Source: Emcibacter sp. (lineage in GTDB: Bacteria > Pseudomonadota > Alphaproteobacteria > Sphingomonadales > Emcibacteraceae). From it: DNA of 36,070 bases. The stretch covers positions 1 to 36,070 of the forward strand of contig JAJFIP010000060.1 of the NCBI GenBank assembly GCA_021774875.1. The letters are read 5' to 3'. Position 1 is the first letter of the stretch. Every line of letters starts with the position of its first letter. Below the pieces are notes generated by a model. The model saw nothing but the letters and a program-made list of their open reading frames with translations, was not told where the DNA came from and ran no database searches. Made by a program: the position numbers and the translations under genes. This document shows positions 1 through 8,650 of the stretch, piece after piece.

Positions 1-1
1 T

Positions 2-835
2 TATTATCCAAATCCGGCGGGGCCGGGTGGTACGGGCAAAACTGAAAACTGGACCATGGATAATTTCGGGCATGATCCGCTCGGTGGTCATTCCATGCTG
101 GCAACGGCAGAAAATGTTGCCCGTGATTATGGTATCACCACCGGACAGCAGCATGAGGTCGTGCTGAGGCGGCAGGAACAATATGCTGACGCCCTGGCCG
201 ATGATCAGGCTTTTCAGAAGCGATTCATGACGTTGCCCTTTGATGTGCCAAAGCCAAACTTCAAAAAGACAGCAAATCAACTGATGGGCGATGAGGGTCT
301 TGTGACCTCGACCGCAGAGGGCTTGGCTGGATTGCGTCCCGTAGTGAAAGATGGCACCATCACCTTTGGCGGTCAAACTCACCCGGCAGACGGTAATGCT
401 GCCCTGATTGTCGCCACAGCGGATAAAGCGAAAGAGTTGAGCCACAACAGTAGCATTCAGGTGAAAATTCTTGGCATTGGTCAGGCGCGGGTGGAACTGG
501 CCTATATGCCTAAAGCGACGGTTCCGGCAGCTCGTGTCGCGCTCGCGCAGGCGGGTCTGGCCATAGATCAGATGGATGCCATTAAAACCCATAACCCCTT
601 TGCAGTGAATGATCTGTTTTTTGCCGATCAATTCGGCATTGATGTCATGATCATGAATAATTTTGGCTGCTCACTGATCTGGGGCCATCCCCAAGGCCCC
701 ATGGGTCTGCGCGGTGTGATAGAATTGATCGAGGAGTTGGCCGCAAGTGGTGGTGGCTGCGGCCTGTTCAGTGGTTGTGCCGCTGGCGATACCGCTATGG
801 CTATTGTCATTCAGGTTACTGATAGGAAAGCGTGA
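2..835 (+). CDS. Thiolase family protein (acetyl-CoA acetyltransferase-like), 5'-truncated
   Basis: This is the C-terminal two-thirds of a thiolase, expected to cleave a 3-oxoacyl-CoA with CoA or run the reverse condensation. The frame is open back to base 2, so the ATG at 56 is internal and the gene begins outside the window. Visible signatures are GHSMLATAENVA, the HPADGNAA segment, HNPFAVND (the NEAFA-like loop), GHPQGPMG with the catalytic His, and SGCAAGD near the end. The Cys in SGCAAGD lies 30 residues after that His, the same spacing as His348 to Cys378 of the Zoogloea enzyme, so the acid/base Cys is kept. The acyl-accepting Cys (Cys89 equivalent) is outside the window. The stop TGA shares one base with the ATG of the HyuA-like gene, so the two are co-transcribed. 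It is the first visible gene of a long acyl-CoA catabolic array; chain-length preference cannot be read. Confidence 0.85.
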   Translation, partial: YYPNPAGPGGTGKTENWTMDNFGHDPLGGHSMLATAENVARDYGITTGQQHEVVLRRQEQYADALADDQAFQKRFMTLPFDVPKPNFKKTANQLMGDEGLVTSTAEGLAGLRPVVKDGTITFGGQTHPADGNAALIVATADKAKELSHNSSIQVKILGIGQARVELAYMPKATVPAARVALAQAGLAIDQMDAIKTHNPFAVNDLFFADQFGIDVMIMNNFGCSLIWGHPQGPMGLRGVIELIEELAASGGGCGLFSGCAAGDTAMAIVIQVTDRKA

Positions 836-2955
836 TGAGTTTGAAAATAGGCATTGATGTTGGCGGGACATTCACTGATTTTTTTGTCGATCAGGCAGGT
901 CAGGGTACAAAAATCCACAAGACATTGTCGACGCCGTCTGATCCGTCCATAGCGGTCATGAATGGTCTGACTGATATTGCTGAAAGCATGGACCCGCCCA
1001 TGACATTGCAACAATTGGCGGGGGCCATTGATACCATAGTTCACGGCACCACCGTGACCACCAATGCCACTCTGACCAGTAACGGGGCCAAAACCGGATT
1101 GATCACTACAGAAGGTTTGCGTGATGCGCTGGAAATGCGCCGCGGCATAAGGGAAGAACAATATAATAACCGCTGTACCAATGTGGTGCCTTTGGTGCCG
1201 AGATATTTGCGGCAGGGCGTGGGTGGCAGACTTGACCGGCACGGCAATGAGATCAGCCCCCTGAGTCTGGATGACGTCAAGTCGGCAATTGAGCTGTTCA
1301 AAAAAGAAGATGTCAAGGCGGTTGCCATCTGTTTCATGAATAGCTTTGCAAGTAGCGAACAGGAGCAACAGGCGGCAGAACTGGTACGGCAATTAATGCC
1401 CGAAGCCTATCTGACCGTATCGTCAGAATTATTGCCCTCGATCCGCTTTTATGAGCGGGTCAGTACTACGGCCCTGAACAGCTATATCGGCCCCATATTA
1501 AATCACTATGTCAATCAGCTTCTGGGCCGTCTGCAAGATATTGATTTCAAGGGTATCCTGCTGATCATGCAGTCAAATGGCGGGGTGATGACCCCGGAAA
1601 CGGCCAAGGAAAAAGCTGCACTTACCCTACTGTCTGGCCCAGCGGCGGGTCCGGGCGCGGGTCTGCAATATGTCAAAGCCCATGAACAGGATAATTGTAT
1701 CGTGGTTGATATGGGTGGCACAAGTTTTGAAGCCGCACTGGTGGTAGGCAGCCCCGTTGTGGTCAACGAAGGTGAAATAGACCGCCGCCGTCTGGCCCTG
1801 CCCATGCTCGGTATTCATACTATTGGCGCGGGCGGCGGTTCTGTTGGCTGGCTTGATGAAGGCGGTCTGCTGCGTATGGGGCCGGAAAGTGCCGGGGCTG
1901 ACCCCGGACCGGCGAGCTATAGCAAGGGCGGCAAAAAACCGGCTTGCACGGATGCCAATCTGGTGCTGGGCTACCTTGATCCGGATTTTTTTGCCGGTGG
2001 GGCCATGAAACTTGACGTGGAAGCGGCTCGCACCGCCATTGAAGAACATGTGGCAAAACCCATGGGGCTAACTATAGAAGAAGCGGCGGCGGGCATGTAC
2101 CGTATTGCCTGCATGAATATGGCTCAGGGTATTCGGGAGATTACCATCAAGCGCGGCTTTGATCCTCGTGAATTTCCGTTGGTGGTAGCAGGCGGTGCCG
2201 GGCCAACCCATAGTTGCCTGATCTGTGAAGAATTGCAGATTCCATTTCAGATTATTCCCCGCGAATCCTCTATTCTTTGTGCGGCAGGTATGCTGATGTC
2301 TGATCTGCGCCATGATTTTGTCCGCACCTTTGTCAGCAGGTTCGATGACATGGACTGGGCGGCCCTCAATGATATTATTTCCAGTCTGGTGGCAGAAGGT
2401 AATGTGCTTCTGGCGGAAGAAAAAATTCCCCAAGAGCGGCGTAGCACCATCATCAAACTTGATTGCCGTTACCTGCGTCAATATCATGAAGTTTCTGTGG
2501 AAGTCACTCAGGAAGACCTAGATAACAATGACGGGGACACCATAACGTCCGCCTTTCATACCGAGCATAACCGTTTGTTTGGCTATTCACTGGAAGATGA
2601 TGCGGATGCCCCGGTTGAGGTCATAAACGTACGGGTGCAGTCCGTGGGCGAGGTGGCTAAACCCAGCTTCCGTACTGAGGCGAAATCAGATGCTGACTGT
2701 TCTTATGCCATCAAGGGCGAACGGAGCGTTTATCTGCCGGAAGAAAAAGAATTTCGCACAGTTTCGGTTTATGACGGCCATAAAATGGTGCATGGTAATC
2801 ATGTGGAAGGCCCGGCAATGATCGAACAGGTAACAACCGCGATCTTCGTTGGCGCCATGTTTAATTGTGTCATAGATAAATACGGCTCTTTCACCCTGTA
2901 CCGCAAAGACCGATCTGATTTGGTGGCATCGCTAGTCGAAGGAGAAAGATTATGA
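835..2955 (+). CDS. HyuA-type ATP-dependent hydantoinase/oxoprolinase A subunit
   Basis: This is a 706-residue protein of the hydantoinase A/oxoprolinase/acetone carboxylase-beta family. These enzymes use ATP to activate a carbonyl, either for hydrolysis of a cyclic amide or for carboxylation of a ketone. The N-terminal actin-like nucleotide motif DVGGTFTD is present at about residues 9-16, TIVHGTTVTTNA follows near 68, and the second phosphate loop reads DMGGTSFEAAL, where relatives usually have TSTD or TSFD. ATG 835 is preferred over an in-frame GTG at 832 because AGGAAAG lies just upstream and the ATG overlaps the preceding stop (TGATG). The gene overlaps its B-subunit partner by 4 bases. 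No gamma subunit of acetone carboxylase, hydantoin racemase or carbamoylase lies alongside, so the substrate is open. The CoA-pathway neighbours suggest ring opening or carboxylation inside that pathway. Confidence 0.9.
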   Translation: MSLKIGIDVGGTFTDFFVDQAGQGTKIHKTLSTPSDPSIAVMNGLTDIAESMDPPMTLQQLAGAIDTIVHGTTVTTNATLTSNGAKTGLITTEGLRDALEMRRGIREEQYNNRCTNVVPLVPRYLRQGVGGRLDRHGNEISPLSLDDVKSAIELFKKEDVKAVAICFMNSFASSEQEQQAAELVRQLMPEAYLTVSSELLPSIRFYERVSTTALNSYIGPILNHYVNQLLGRLQDIDFKGILLIMQSNGGVMTPETAKEKAALTLLSGPAAGPGAGLQYVKAHEQDNCIVVDMGGTSFEAALVVGSPVVVNEGEIDRRRLALPMLGIHTIGAGGGSVGWLDEGGLLRMGPESAGADPGPASYSKGGKKPACTDANLVLGYLDPDFFAGGAMKLDVEAARTAIEEHVAKPMGLTIEEAAAGMYRIACMNMAQGIREITIKRGFDPREFPLVVAGGAGPTHSCLICEELQIPFQIIPRESSILCAAGMLMSDLRHDFVRTFVSRFDDMDWAALNDIISSLVAEGNVLLAEEKIPQERRSTIIKLDCRYLRQYHEVSVEVTQEDLDNNDGDTITSAFHTEHNRLFGYSLEDDADAPVEVINVRVQSVGEVAKPSFRTEAKSDADCSYAIKGERSVYLPEEKEFRTVSVYDGHKMVHGNHVEGPAMIEQVTTAIFVGAMFNCVIDKYGSFTLYRKDRSDLVASLVEGERL

Positions 2956-4631
2956 GCAACATAGACCCTATTTTATTGTCCGTATATGCGCGTGCATTCA
3001 AGTCCATAGCCGATGAAATGAGCATATCCGTTCAGCAATCCACCCGCTCACCCATATTGTGTGAGGCCAAGGATTTTGTCACCGGGCTTTATGATGCTGA
3101 GGGCAATATGCTGGAACAGATGGAAAATCTGCCCATTTTGGCATTCTCACTGGCCCCGGTTTGCAAATATATCATTGAATATTATGACGGCGATATAAAT
3201 GATGGCGATGTGTTTTTTCATAATGATGTTTTTTCCATGGGTAACCAGAATAATGATGTGGCGGTTTACAAGCCGATTTTTTTCGAGGGTGAGCTAGTGG
3301 CATGGTCTGCGGTTAAGGGCCATCAGGCCGATATTGGCGGCAATGTTGCCGGTGGTTATAATCCCAATGCGACCGAAGTCTGGCAGGAAGCCCTGCGTAT
3401 TCCACCGATCAAAGTGGTCGAAGGCGGCAAGTTGCGCAAAGACATCTGGAATTTGATTTTTGCCAATATCCGTTTTGACATCGTGCAACATGATATGAAA
3501 GCCCAGATGGGGGCCTGTACCATCGGTGCACGGCGTATGCTGGATCTCGTGGGAAAATATGGTCTGGAAAGTTATCAAAATCACAAACTGGCCCTGTTTG
3601 AGGCCACCAGGAAAATGATGGAAGCGGAAATCCGTAAAGTACCCAACGGGGTCTATAAAGGTGAAGGCAAGGTCTTTTACGATGGCCGCCACGAAGGCAG
3701 TGAATTTACCATTCGGGTCGAAATTACGGTTGAAGATGAAAAAATAACTTTTGACTATGAGGAAACCGACGCCCAGACCGACGGTTTTGTTAACGGCACC
3801 TATACATCCAGCGCATCGGCAACCATCCTGACATTCCTGCAAATGGTAAATCCTGATATTCCCCATAATCAGGGCATGGTGGAACCCATAGAAATCCTGA
3901 TTCCTGAGGGCAAGATTTTGAATGCCTCCTATCCCAAAGCAACCACATTCGGCAATCATCTTTGCCCCCCCAATGCGGATGCTATCATCCGGGCATTATC
4001 ACCAGTGATGCCCAGCAAGGTAACGGCAGGCTGGAATAATCTGCTCTGCTCTCTGTCAACGGGTGAGGATGCGGAAAAAGATGATACTTATGTGGATATT
4101 TTCTTCATGGGCATGAAGGGCGGTTCCGGCGCCATGGACGGCACCGACGGCTATGATCATATCGGCATGATTGACGCTTCCGGCGGTATATTGGATCAGG
4201 ATTATGAAATGTTTGAACAGCAGACACCCCATACTCTGATCAAGCATGAATATTATACGGATTCAGCCGGGGCCGGAAAATGGCGCGGCGGACTAGGTAC
4301 TGAAACCATCTATAAAATAGGCTCTGAAGACACCCAGATAGTAACCTTCGGCGATGGGGATTTTGAGCCATCGTTCGGCCTGTTTGGCGGCGGGGGTGGC
4401 AATCTGAATCTGATAAAAATGACTTATCCCGATGGCACAGAGGTTATTCCCAATAACAAGGATTTGATCGAAAATGTGCCGAAAGACACCATCTATTATC
4501 AGCTAGCTGGCGGCGGCGGCGGTTACGGGCGGGCGGGTGAACGGGATCGGACCACGATTATCCGGGAAATTCGCGATGGAATTATTTCTCCTGAAAAAGC
4601 TGCTGAAATTTACGGCTATGTTGCGGAGTAG
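2952..4631 (+). CDS. HyuB-type hydantoinase/oxoprolinase B subunit
   Basis: This 559-residue protein belongs to the HyuB family and pairs with the HyuA-like ATPase to form the active site of an ATP-dependent hydrolase or carboxylase. Family features include HNDVFSMGNQNNDVAVYKPIF near residues 91-111, WSAVKGHQADIGGN, where the His/Asp pair is a likely metal or substrate ligand, FGNHLCPPNADAI, and the glycine-rich C-terminal segments GGGGGNLNL and AGGGGGYG. The length fits hydantoinase-B proteins and is well short of the acetone carboxylase alpha subunit (about 775 residues), which argues against acetone carboxylase. The start is an ATG within ATGA, overlapping the HyuA stop by 4 bases, with a strong AAGGAG ribosome site at about 2939-2944. 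The stop lies 5 bases before the acyl-CoA dehydrogenase start, so all are one operon. The substrate is unknown. Confidence 0.9.
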   Translation: MSNIDPILLSVYARAFKSIADEMSISVQQSTRSPILCEAKDFVTGLYDAEGNMLEQMENLPILAFSLAPVCKYIIEYYDGDINDGDVFFHNDVFSMGNQNNDVAVYKPIFFEGELVAWSAVKGHQADIGGNVAGGYNPNATEVWQEALRIPPIKVVEGGKLRKDIWNLIFANIRFDIVQHDMKAQMGACTIGARRMLDLVGKYGLESYQNHKLALFEATRKMMEAEIRKVPNGVYKGEGKVFYDGRHEGSEFTIRVEITVEDEKITFDYEETDAQTDGFVNGTYTSSASATILTFLQMVNPDIPHNQGMVEPIEILIPEGKILNASYPKATTFGNHLCPPNADAIIRALSPVMPSKVTAGWNNLLCSLSTGEDAEKDDTYVDIFFMGMKGGSGAMDGTDGYDHIGMIDASGGILDQDYEMFEQQTPHTLIKHEYYTDSAGAGKWRGGLGTETIYKIGSEDTQIVTFGDGDFEPSFGLFGGGGGNLNLIKMTYPDGTEVIPNNKDLIENVPKDTIYYQLAGGGGGYGRAGERDRTTIIREIRDGIISPEKAAEIYGYVAE

Positions 4632-4636
4632 ATGCA

Positions 4637-5770
4637 ATGGATTTTGAACTGTCAGAAGATCACCGTCTGATCAAGGAAACTTTCGCCCGTTTTTGTGATG
4701 ACCGGATTATTCCAAATGCGGAAGCCATAGATGAGGCTCACGAATATCCTTTTGAACTGTTCCGTGAATTGGGCGATCTGGGGTTTTTCGGCATGCGCTA
4801 TCCGGAAAATGTGGGCGGCAGTAATCTGGATCTTCTGGCCCTGTGTCTGGCGTTACGGGAAGTCTGCCGTGGCTCTATGTCGCTTGGGGGTTGTGTTGCC
4901 ATGCAATCACTAATGGCGACAAATTTTCTGCATCTGCTTGGCAATGAAGACATCATGGAACGCCTGTTTAAACCGGCCCTTAGGGGTGAGAAAATCGGTG
5001 CCATTTGCATGACCGAGCCTAATGCGGGCAGTGATTTGATGGGGATAACCACCAATGCCAAAAAAGTTGATGGTGGTTATTTGCTTAATGGTCAGAAAAT
5101 GTGGGTGACGGCGGCCCCGATGGCCGATTTCTTCACCGTCTTTGCCAAGGCTGGACCCGACAACGCCTTGACCATATTTCTGGTGGAGAAAGACTTTAAA
5201 GGGCTGCATGTGGGCCGTGCCATTGACAAGATGGGCGTCTGGGCATTACCGACCTCCGAAGTGGCTTTTCAGGATTGCTTCATTCCCGATAGTCACCGTT
5301 TGAGTAAAGAATATGGTGATGGAGCTACCCACCTGAAAACAGTTCTGGCTGAAATACGCATCATCACCGGGGCCATGGGTCTTGGTGTGGCGCAAGCCGC
5401 CCTCGATGAAGCGGTTAGATATGCCGCCGAGCGCAAGCAGTTTGGCAAGCCCATCAACCGCTTTCAGGCCATCCAGTTAAAACTGGCGGAAATGGCCACT
5501 GATCTTGAGGCTGCGACCCATATTGTTCATTATGCTGCCTGGCTGAAAATGACAGGCAAGCCTCATTTGCAACAGGCCGCTATGGCAAAGTTATTTGCCA
5601 CCGAAGCCGCAGCATCCATATGTGATAAAGCGGCGCGGGTTCTGGCCTCTTATGGTTTTGCCATGGAATATCCGGTGCAGAGATTTCTGCGGGATGTGCG
5701 CTTTACTCTGATCGGCGGCGGCACAAGTGAAATTTTGAAACTGACCATAGCTAAAGGGTTAAGCTCATGA
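4637..5770 (+). CDS. Acyl-CoA dehydrogenase family flavoprotein with non-canonical catalytic base
   Basis: This is a 377-residue FAD acyl-CoA dehydrogenase of normal length, expected to introduce an alpha,beta double bond in an acyl-CoA and pass electrons to ETF. Seen are CMTEPNAGSDL near 124-134 and WVTAAPMADF near 156-165 (flavin and substrate loops), AERKQFGKPI near 264-273, and the terminal RDVRFTLIGGGTSEI. In medium-chain relatives the last motif contains the catalytic Glu (IYEGTSEI). Here that position is Gly361. The alternative position used by isovaleryl-CoA and long-chain dehydrogenases aligns to Ile240, with a Glu immediately before it (Glu239). The base may therefore come from Glu239, or the reaction may differ. 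The gene sits between the HyuB-like and B12-subunit genes and overlaps the latter by 4 bases (ATGA). Confidence 0.9.
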   Translation: MDFELSEDHRLIKETFARFCDDRIIPNAEAIDEAHEYPFELFRELGDLGFFGMRYPENVGGSNLDLLALCLALREVCRGSMSLGGCVAMQSLMATNFLHLLGNEDIMERLFKPALRGEKIGAICMTEPNAGSDLMGITTNAKKVDGGYLLNGQKMWVTAAPMADFFTVFAKAGPDNALTIFLVEKDFKGLHVGRAIDKMGVWALPTSEVAFQDCFIPDSHRLSKEYGDGATHLKTVLAEIRIITGAMGLGVAQAALDEAVRYAAERKQFGKPINRFQAIQLKLAEMATDLEAATHIVHYAAWLKMTGKPHLQQAAMAKLFATEAAASICDKAARVLASYGFAMEYPVQRFLRDVRFTLIGGGTSEILKLTIAKGLSS

Positions 5771-6171
5771 ATGAAAATAAAATCCGTGTTCTTATGGGAA
5801 AGCCGGGCCTTGATGGTCACGATCACGGGGCCAAGGTGGTGGTTCGCGCCATGATGGATGCCGGATTTGAGGTTATCTATACGGGCCTACGCAAAACACC
5901 GCGTCAGATAGCCGAGGCGGCATCCAATGAGAATGTGGATGTTATCGGCCTGTCAAGTATGGCCGGATCCCACATACCCTTTTGTGAGAAACTGAAACCG
6001 CTTTTGCGGGAATATGATCTGGAAGACAAGCTGTGGATCATTGGCGGTAATGTGCCGACCAAGGACCATGCGGAACTTAAGGACTTCGGCCTGGATGCAA
6101 TTTTTCCAACCGGAACTCACTTCAACGACATTATTGATTACATCAAGAGCCGTTACCGGCAATTGGCATAG
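5767..6171 (+). CDS. Cobalamin-binding small subunit of an acyl-CoA mutase
   Basis: This 134-residue protein is a stand-alone B12-binding domain, the small subunit of a split methylmalonyl-CoA-type mutase. The base-off/His-on signature DxHxxG is visible as DGHDHG near residues 15-20, so His17 should coordinate cobalt. It is followed by the conserved GLSSMAGSH loop near 62-70 and GGNVPTKDH plus FPTGTHF for the nucleotide tail. It holds adenosylcobalamin and docks on the large catalytic subunit encoded 11 bases downstream. Split arrangements are known for archaeal methylmalonyl-CoA mutase, isobutyryl-CoA mutase (IcmB) and 2-hydroxyisobutyryl-CoA mutase (HcmB). The start codon overlaps the acyl-CoA dehydrogenase stop. 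Identification of the domain is secure; the substrate is set by the large subunit. Confidence 0.93.
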   Translation: MNENKIRVLMGKPGLDGHDHGAKVVVRAMMDAGFEVIYTGLRKTPRQIAEAASNENVDVIGLSSMAGSHIPFCEKLKPLLREYDLEDKLWIIGGNVPTKDHAELKDFGLDAIFPTGTHFNDIIDYIKSRYRQLA

Positions 6172-6182
6172 AGAGTGAATTA

Positions 6183-7775
6183 ATGACCGAATATAAAATC
6201 ATAAATGAATCCGGCATAGAGGTTAAAGAGCTTTACACTCAAGCCGATGTGGATAGCTCCGGCGGGGTGGATATGGTGGGACTTCCCGGGGAATATCCCT
6301 TCACCCGTGGCATCCATAAAGAAATGTACCGCAAGCGTCCCTGGACCATGCGGCAATATACCGGTTTTGCCAATGCCAAAGACACCAACGAACGCTTTCA
6401 TTATTTGATCGAGAATGGTCAGACGGGGCTGAATGTGGCCTTCGATCTGCCGACCCAGACCGGACTTGATACCGACGATCCAATGGCGACAGGTGAAGTG
6501 GGCCGGGTTGGTATGGCGGTTGATACATTACGTGATTTCGAAATTGCTTTTGACGGCATAGACCTTGAGAAAATTACCGTGTCCCTGACCATCAATGGCT
6601 CTGCGGCGATCCTCATTGCCATGTATCTGGCTATGGCGGAAAAGCGCGGCTATGACGTGGCAAAATTGCGCGGCACCGCCCAGAATGATATTCTGAAAGA
6701 ATTTATTGGCCGTGGCACCTGGATTTTCCCGGTGGAGCCATCCATCAAGCTGGTTGGCGATACCATAGAATATTGTGCGCGCCATGCCCCGAAATACAGC
6801 CCGGTCAGTGTTTGCGGCTATCACATCCGCGAAAGCGGGGCGACGCCGGAACAGGAAATGGCCTATGCTTTCTGTATTGCCAAGGCCTATGCGGATGATA
6901 TGTTAAAGCGCGGCCTTCACATTGATGAATTCGCCGGACGGCTCAGCTATAATTTCAATATCTTTGGTAACCTGTTTGAGCAGGTGGCTAAATTCCGCGC
7001 CGGACGCAGTCTTTGGGCCAAGATTATCAAGGAAGAATATGGGGCACAAAATCCCAAATCCATGTGGCTAAGAATGATTGCCGCTGGCGGTGGTGGCGGA
7101 CTGACCATTGAACAGCCGGAAAATAATATTGTACGCGGGGCCTATTATGCCCTGATAAGTGCGCTGTCCGGTGCCCAGACCATGGCGCTATGCTGTTATG
7201 ATGAGGCCTATACCATTCCGTCTGAATATGCCCAGCGCATTTCCCTGCGCACCATGCAGATGCTTACCCAGGAAATGGGTATGTGCGAGACGGTTGATCC
7301 CTTGGCTGGCTCTTATTATGTGGAAACCATGACCAACGAAATGCGCAAGAAAATGGAAGACACCATGGCCGAGGTCGAAGCCGAAGGCGGTATCGTCAAA
7401 ATGGTTTCCGAAGGCATCATCCAGTCCAAGGTGTCAGCTCAGGCCTATGACATGCAAAAGAATATTCAGTCCGGTGCCTTCCCCAAGGTCGGGGTCAATT
7501 GTTACCAGACTGATGAGGATGAAAATGAGGTCGAGTTCCACCCCTATGATACCCGCGATGCTGACCAGCAGATTGAAAACCTGAATGCGGTGAAAGCCGA
7601 GCGAGATCAGGCAGAAGTAGACCGCACCCTGGCACAGGTGAAAGCAGATGCGCTGGCTGATCGCAATGTCATGCCTGCCATAGTGGAAGCTGTGAAGGCC
7701 TATGCCACTGTGGGCGAGATCACCAATAAACTGGTTGAAGTTTATGGCTATTACCAAGAACCAATTCGTTTTTAG
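6183..7775 (+). CDS. Methylmalonyl-CoA mutase-type large subunit
   Basis: This 530-residue protein is the catalytic TIM-barrel subunit of a B12-dependent acyl-CoA mutase. Typical segments are RPWTMRQYTGFANAKDTN, VAFDLPTQTGLDTDDP, TAQNDILKEFIGRGTW and VCGYHIRESGAT. By spacing, Tyr59 and Arg177 (118 residues apart, the same distance as Tyr89 and Arg207 in Propionibacterium) are the substrate-sorting residues. His214 matches His244. Isobutyryl-CoA mutase has Phe/Gln and 2-hydroxyisobutyryl-CoA mutase Ile/Gln at the first two positions, so this protein carries the methylmalonyl-type Tyr/Arg pair that grips a carboxylate. I infer methylmalonyl-CoA or a close 2-substituted malonyl/succinyl-CoA as substrate, feeding succinyl-CoA to the TCA cycle. 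No MeaB chaperone or epimerase gene is nearby. Confidence 0.9.
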   Translation: MTEYKIINESGIEVKELYTQADVDSSGGVDMVGLPGEYPFTRGIHKEMYRKRPWTMRQYTGFANAKDTNERFHYLIENGQTGLNVAFDLPTQTGLDTDDPMATGEVGRVGMAVDTLRDFEIAFDGIDLEKITVSLTINGSAAILIAMYLAMAEKRGYDVAKLRGTAQNDILKEFIGRGTWIFPVEPSIKLVGDTIEYCARHAPKYSPVSVCGYHIRESGATPEQEMAYAFCIAKAYADDMLKRGLHIDEFAGRLSYNFNIFGNLFEQVAKFRAGRSLWAKIIKEEYGAQNPKSMWLRMIAAGGGGGLTIEQPENNIVRGAYYALISALSGAQTMALCCYDEAYTIPSEYAQRISLRTMQMLTQEMGMCETVDPLAGSYYVETMTNEMRKKMEDTMAEVEAEGGIVKMVSEGIIQSKVSAQAYDMQKNIQSGAFPKVGVNCYQTDEDENEVEFHPYDTRDADQQIENLNAVKAERDQAEVDRTLAQVKADALADRNVMPAIVEAVKAYATVGEITNKLVEVYGYYQEPIRF

Positions 7776-7789
7776 AATGAGCAGAATAT

Positions 7790-8650
7790 ATGTCAGAAAT
7801 TGAAAAATACATCGCACCAGAAGAAGTAGCAGAGGCTGTGGAAGCTTTGGGTACTGGTGGCGTGACCATAGTTGCGGGCGGCACTGACCTGACCCCGCAG
7901 ATAAATGAGGGCCGTTGCCACTATGAGCCGACCCTGATGAATATTCAACGTATAGAAGAACTTAACCGGATTTCGCTGACAGACGGGGAAATCAGAATTG
8001 GTTGTTTGGCAACTGTTTCAGAAATATGGTATAATGACATTATCATAGAACATGCTGATATTTTATGTCAGACAGCAAATTGCTTCGCCAGTGATCAGAT
8101 CAGGAATGCAGCAACCATCGGCGGCAATATCTGTAACGCATCACCCGCAGGTGATATGATTATTCCGTTACTGGTGCTGGGGGCGTCCGTTGAACTTGCC
8201 AGTTGGAAAGAGGGTGCCATGGAAATCCGGCGCGAGCCGCTAGATAAATTTTTTAAAGGCCCGGGCAAAACTATTCGTAATGAGAATGAGTTGTTGGTCG
8301 CCGTGATATTTGACAAACCGTCTGCTGATTTTATCGGTCAATTCCGCAAGTCAGGCCCCCGTCCGGCTTTGGAAATATCAACGGTAACGGTGGGCATAGG
8401 TGGTGATTTGAAAGACGGCAAGCTGGAAAATGTGCGCGTTGCTTTTGGCGCGGTGGGACCAACGCCTTTGCGTGGCAAGGCGACAGAGGTGGCACTTGAA
8501 GGCCAGATTTTGACTGAGGATATAATCAGTAACGCTGCCGCTGCCGCTCAAAAAGATGCCAGTCCCATTGACGATATTCGGGCGACGACCTGGTACCGCA
8601 ACCATCTGATCGCTGTATTTACCGAGGAGCTATTGAACAATGTCTGTTAA
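7790..8650 (+). CDS. Molybdenum hydroxylase FAD-binding (medium) subunit
   Basis: This 286-residue protein is the FAD subunit of a xanthine-dehydrogenase-family hydroxylase (CoxM/HmfB type) and passes electrons from the Fe-S subunit to an acceptor. The FAD pyrophosphate loop VAGGTDLTPQ lies near residues 27-36, and the second FAD motif IRNAATIGGNICNASPAGD is near 104-122. Its length leaves no room for the extra [4Fe-4S] insertion of 4-hydroxybenzoyl-CoA reductase beta subunits, so the enzyme is probably an oxidising hydroxylase, not a dearomatising reductase. Its 3' end overlaps the Fe-S subunit start by 11 bases. The order FAD, [2Fe-2S], Mo subunit is common in CoxM-S-L-like operons. Substrate preference is set by the large subunit. 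Confidence 0.92.
   Translation: MSEIEKYIAPEEVAEAVEALGTGGVTIVAGGTDLTPQINEGRCHYEPTLMNIQRIEELNRISLTDGEIRIGCLATVSEIWYNDIIIEHADILCQTANCFASDQIRNAATIGGNICNASPAGDMIIPLLVLGASVELASWKEGAMEIRREPLDKFFKGPGKTIRNENELLVAVIFDKPSADFIGQFRKSGPRPALEISTVTVGIGGDLKDGKLENVRVAFGAVGPTPLRGKATEVALEGQILTEDIISNAAAAAQKDASPIDDIRATTWYRNHLIAVFTEELLNNVC

Noticed and set aside
770-800. Apparent loss of the catalytic Cys in the thiolase (GLFSGCAAGD instead of GLATLCIGGG)
   Set aside because: The Cys in SGCAAG is exactly 30 residues after the GHP histidine, as in the standard enzyme, so it is the catalytic Cys.
1627-2049. Long minus-strand open frames inside hyuA-like, FDH and mutase genes
   Set aside because: They lie opposite clearly conserved coding regions, show no family motifs and have no ribosome sites; they are frame shadows.
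835-4631. Acetone carboxylase
   Set aside because: The B subunit is about 215 residues too short for the alpha subunit and there is no gamma subunit gene.
6740-6755. Lys189 in the mutase (PSIKLV) as a replacement of the key substrate Arg207
   Set aside because: Spacing from Tyr59 and to His214 shows that Arg207 corresponds to Arg177 in FIGRGTW, which is conserved. Lys189 lies in a different position (PSMR in relatives).
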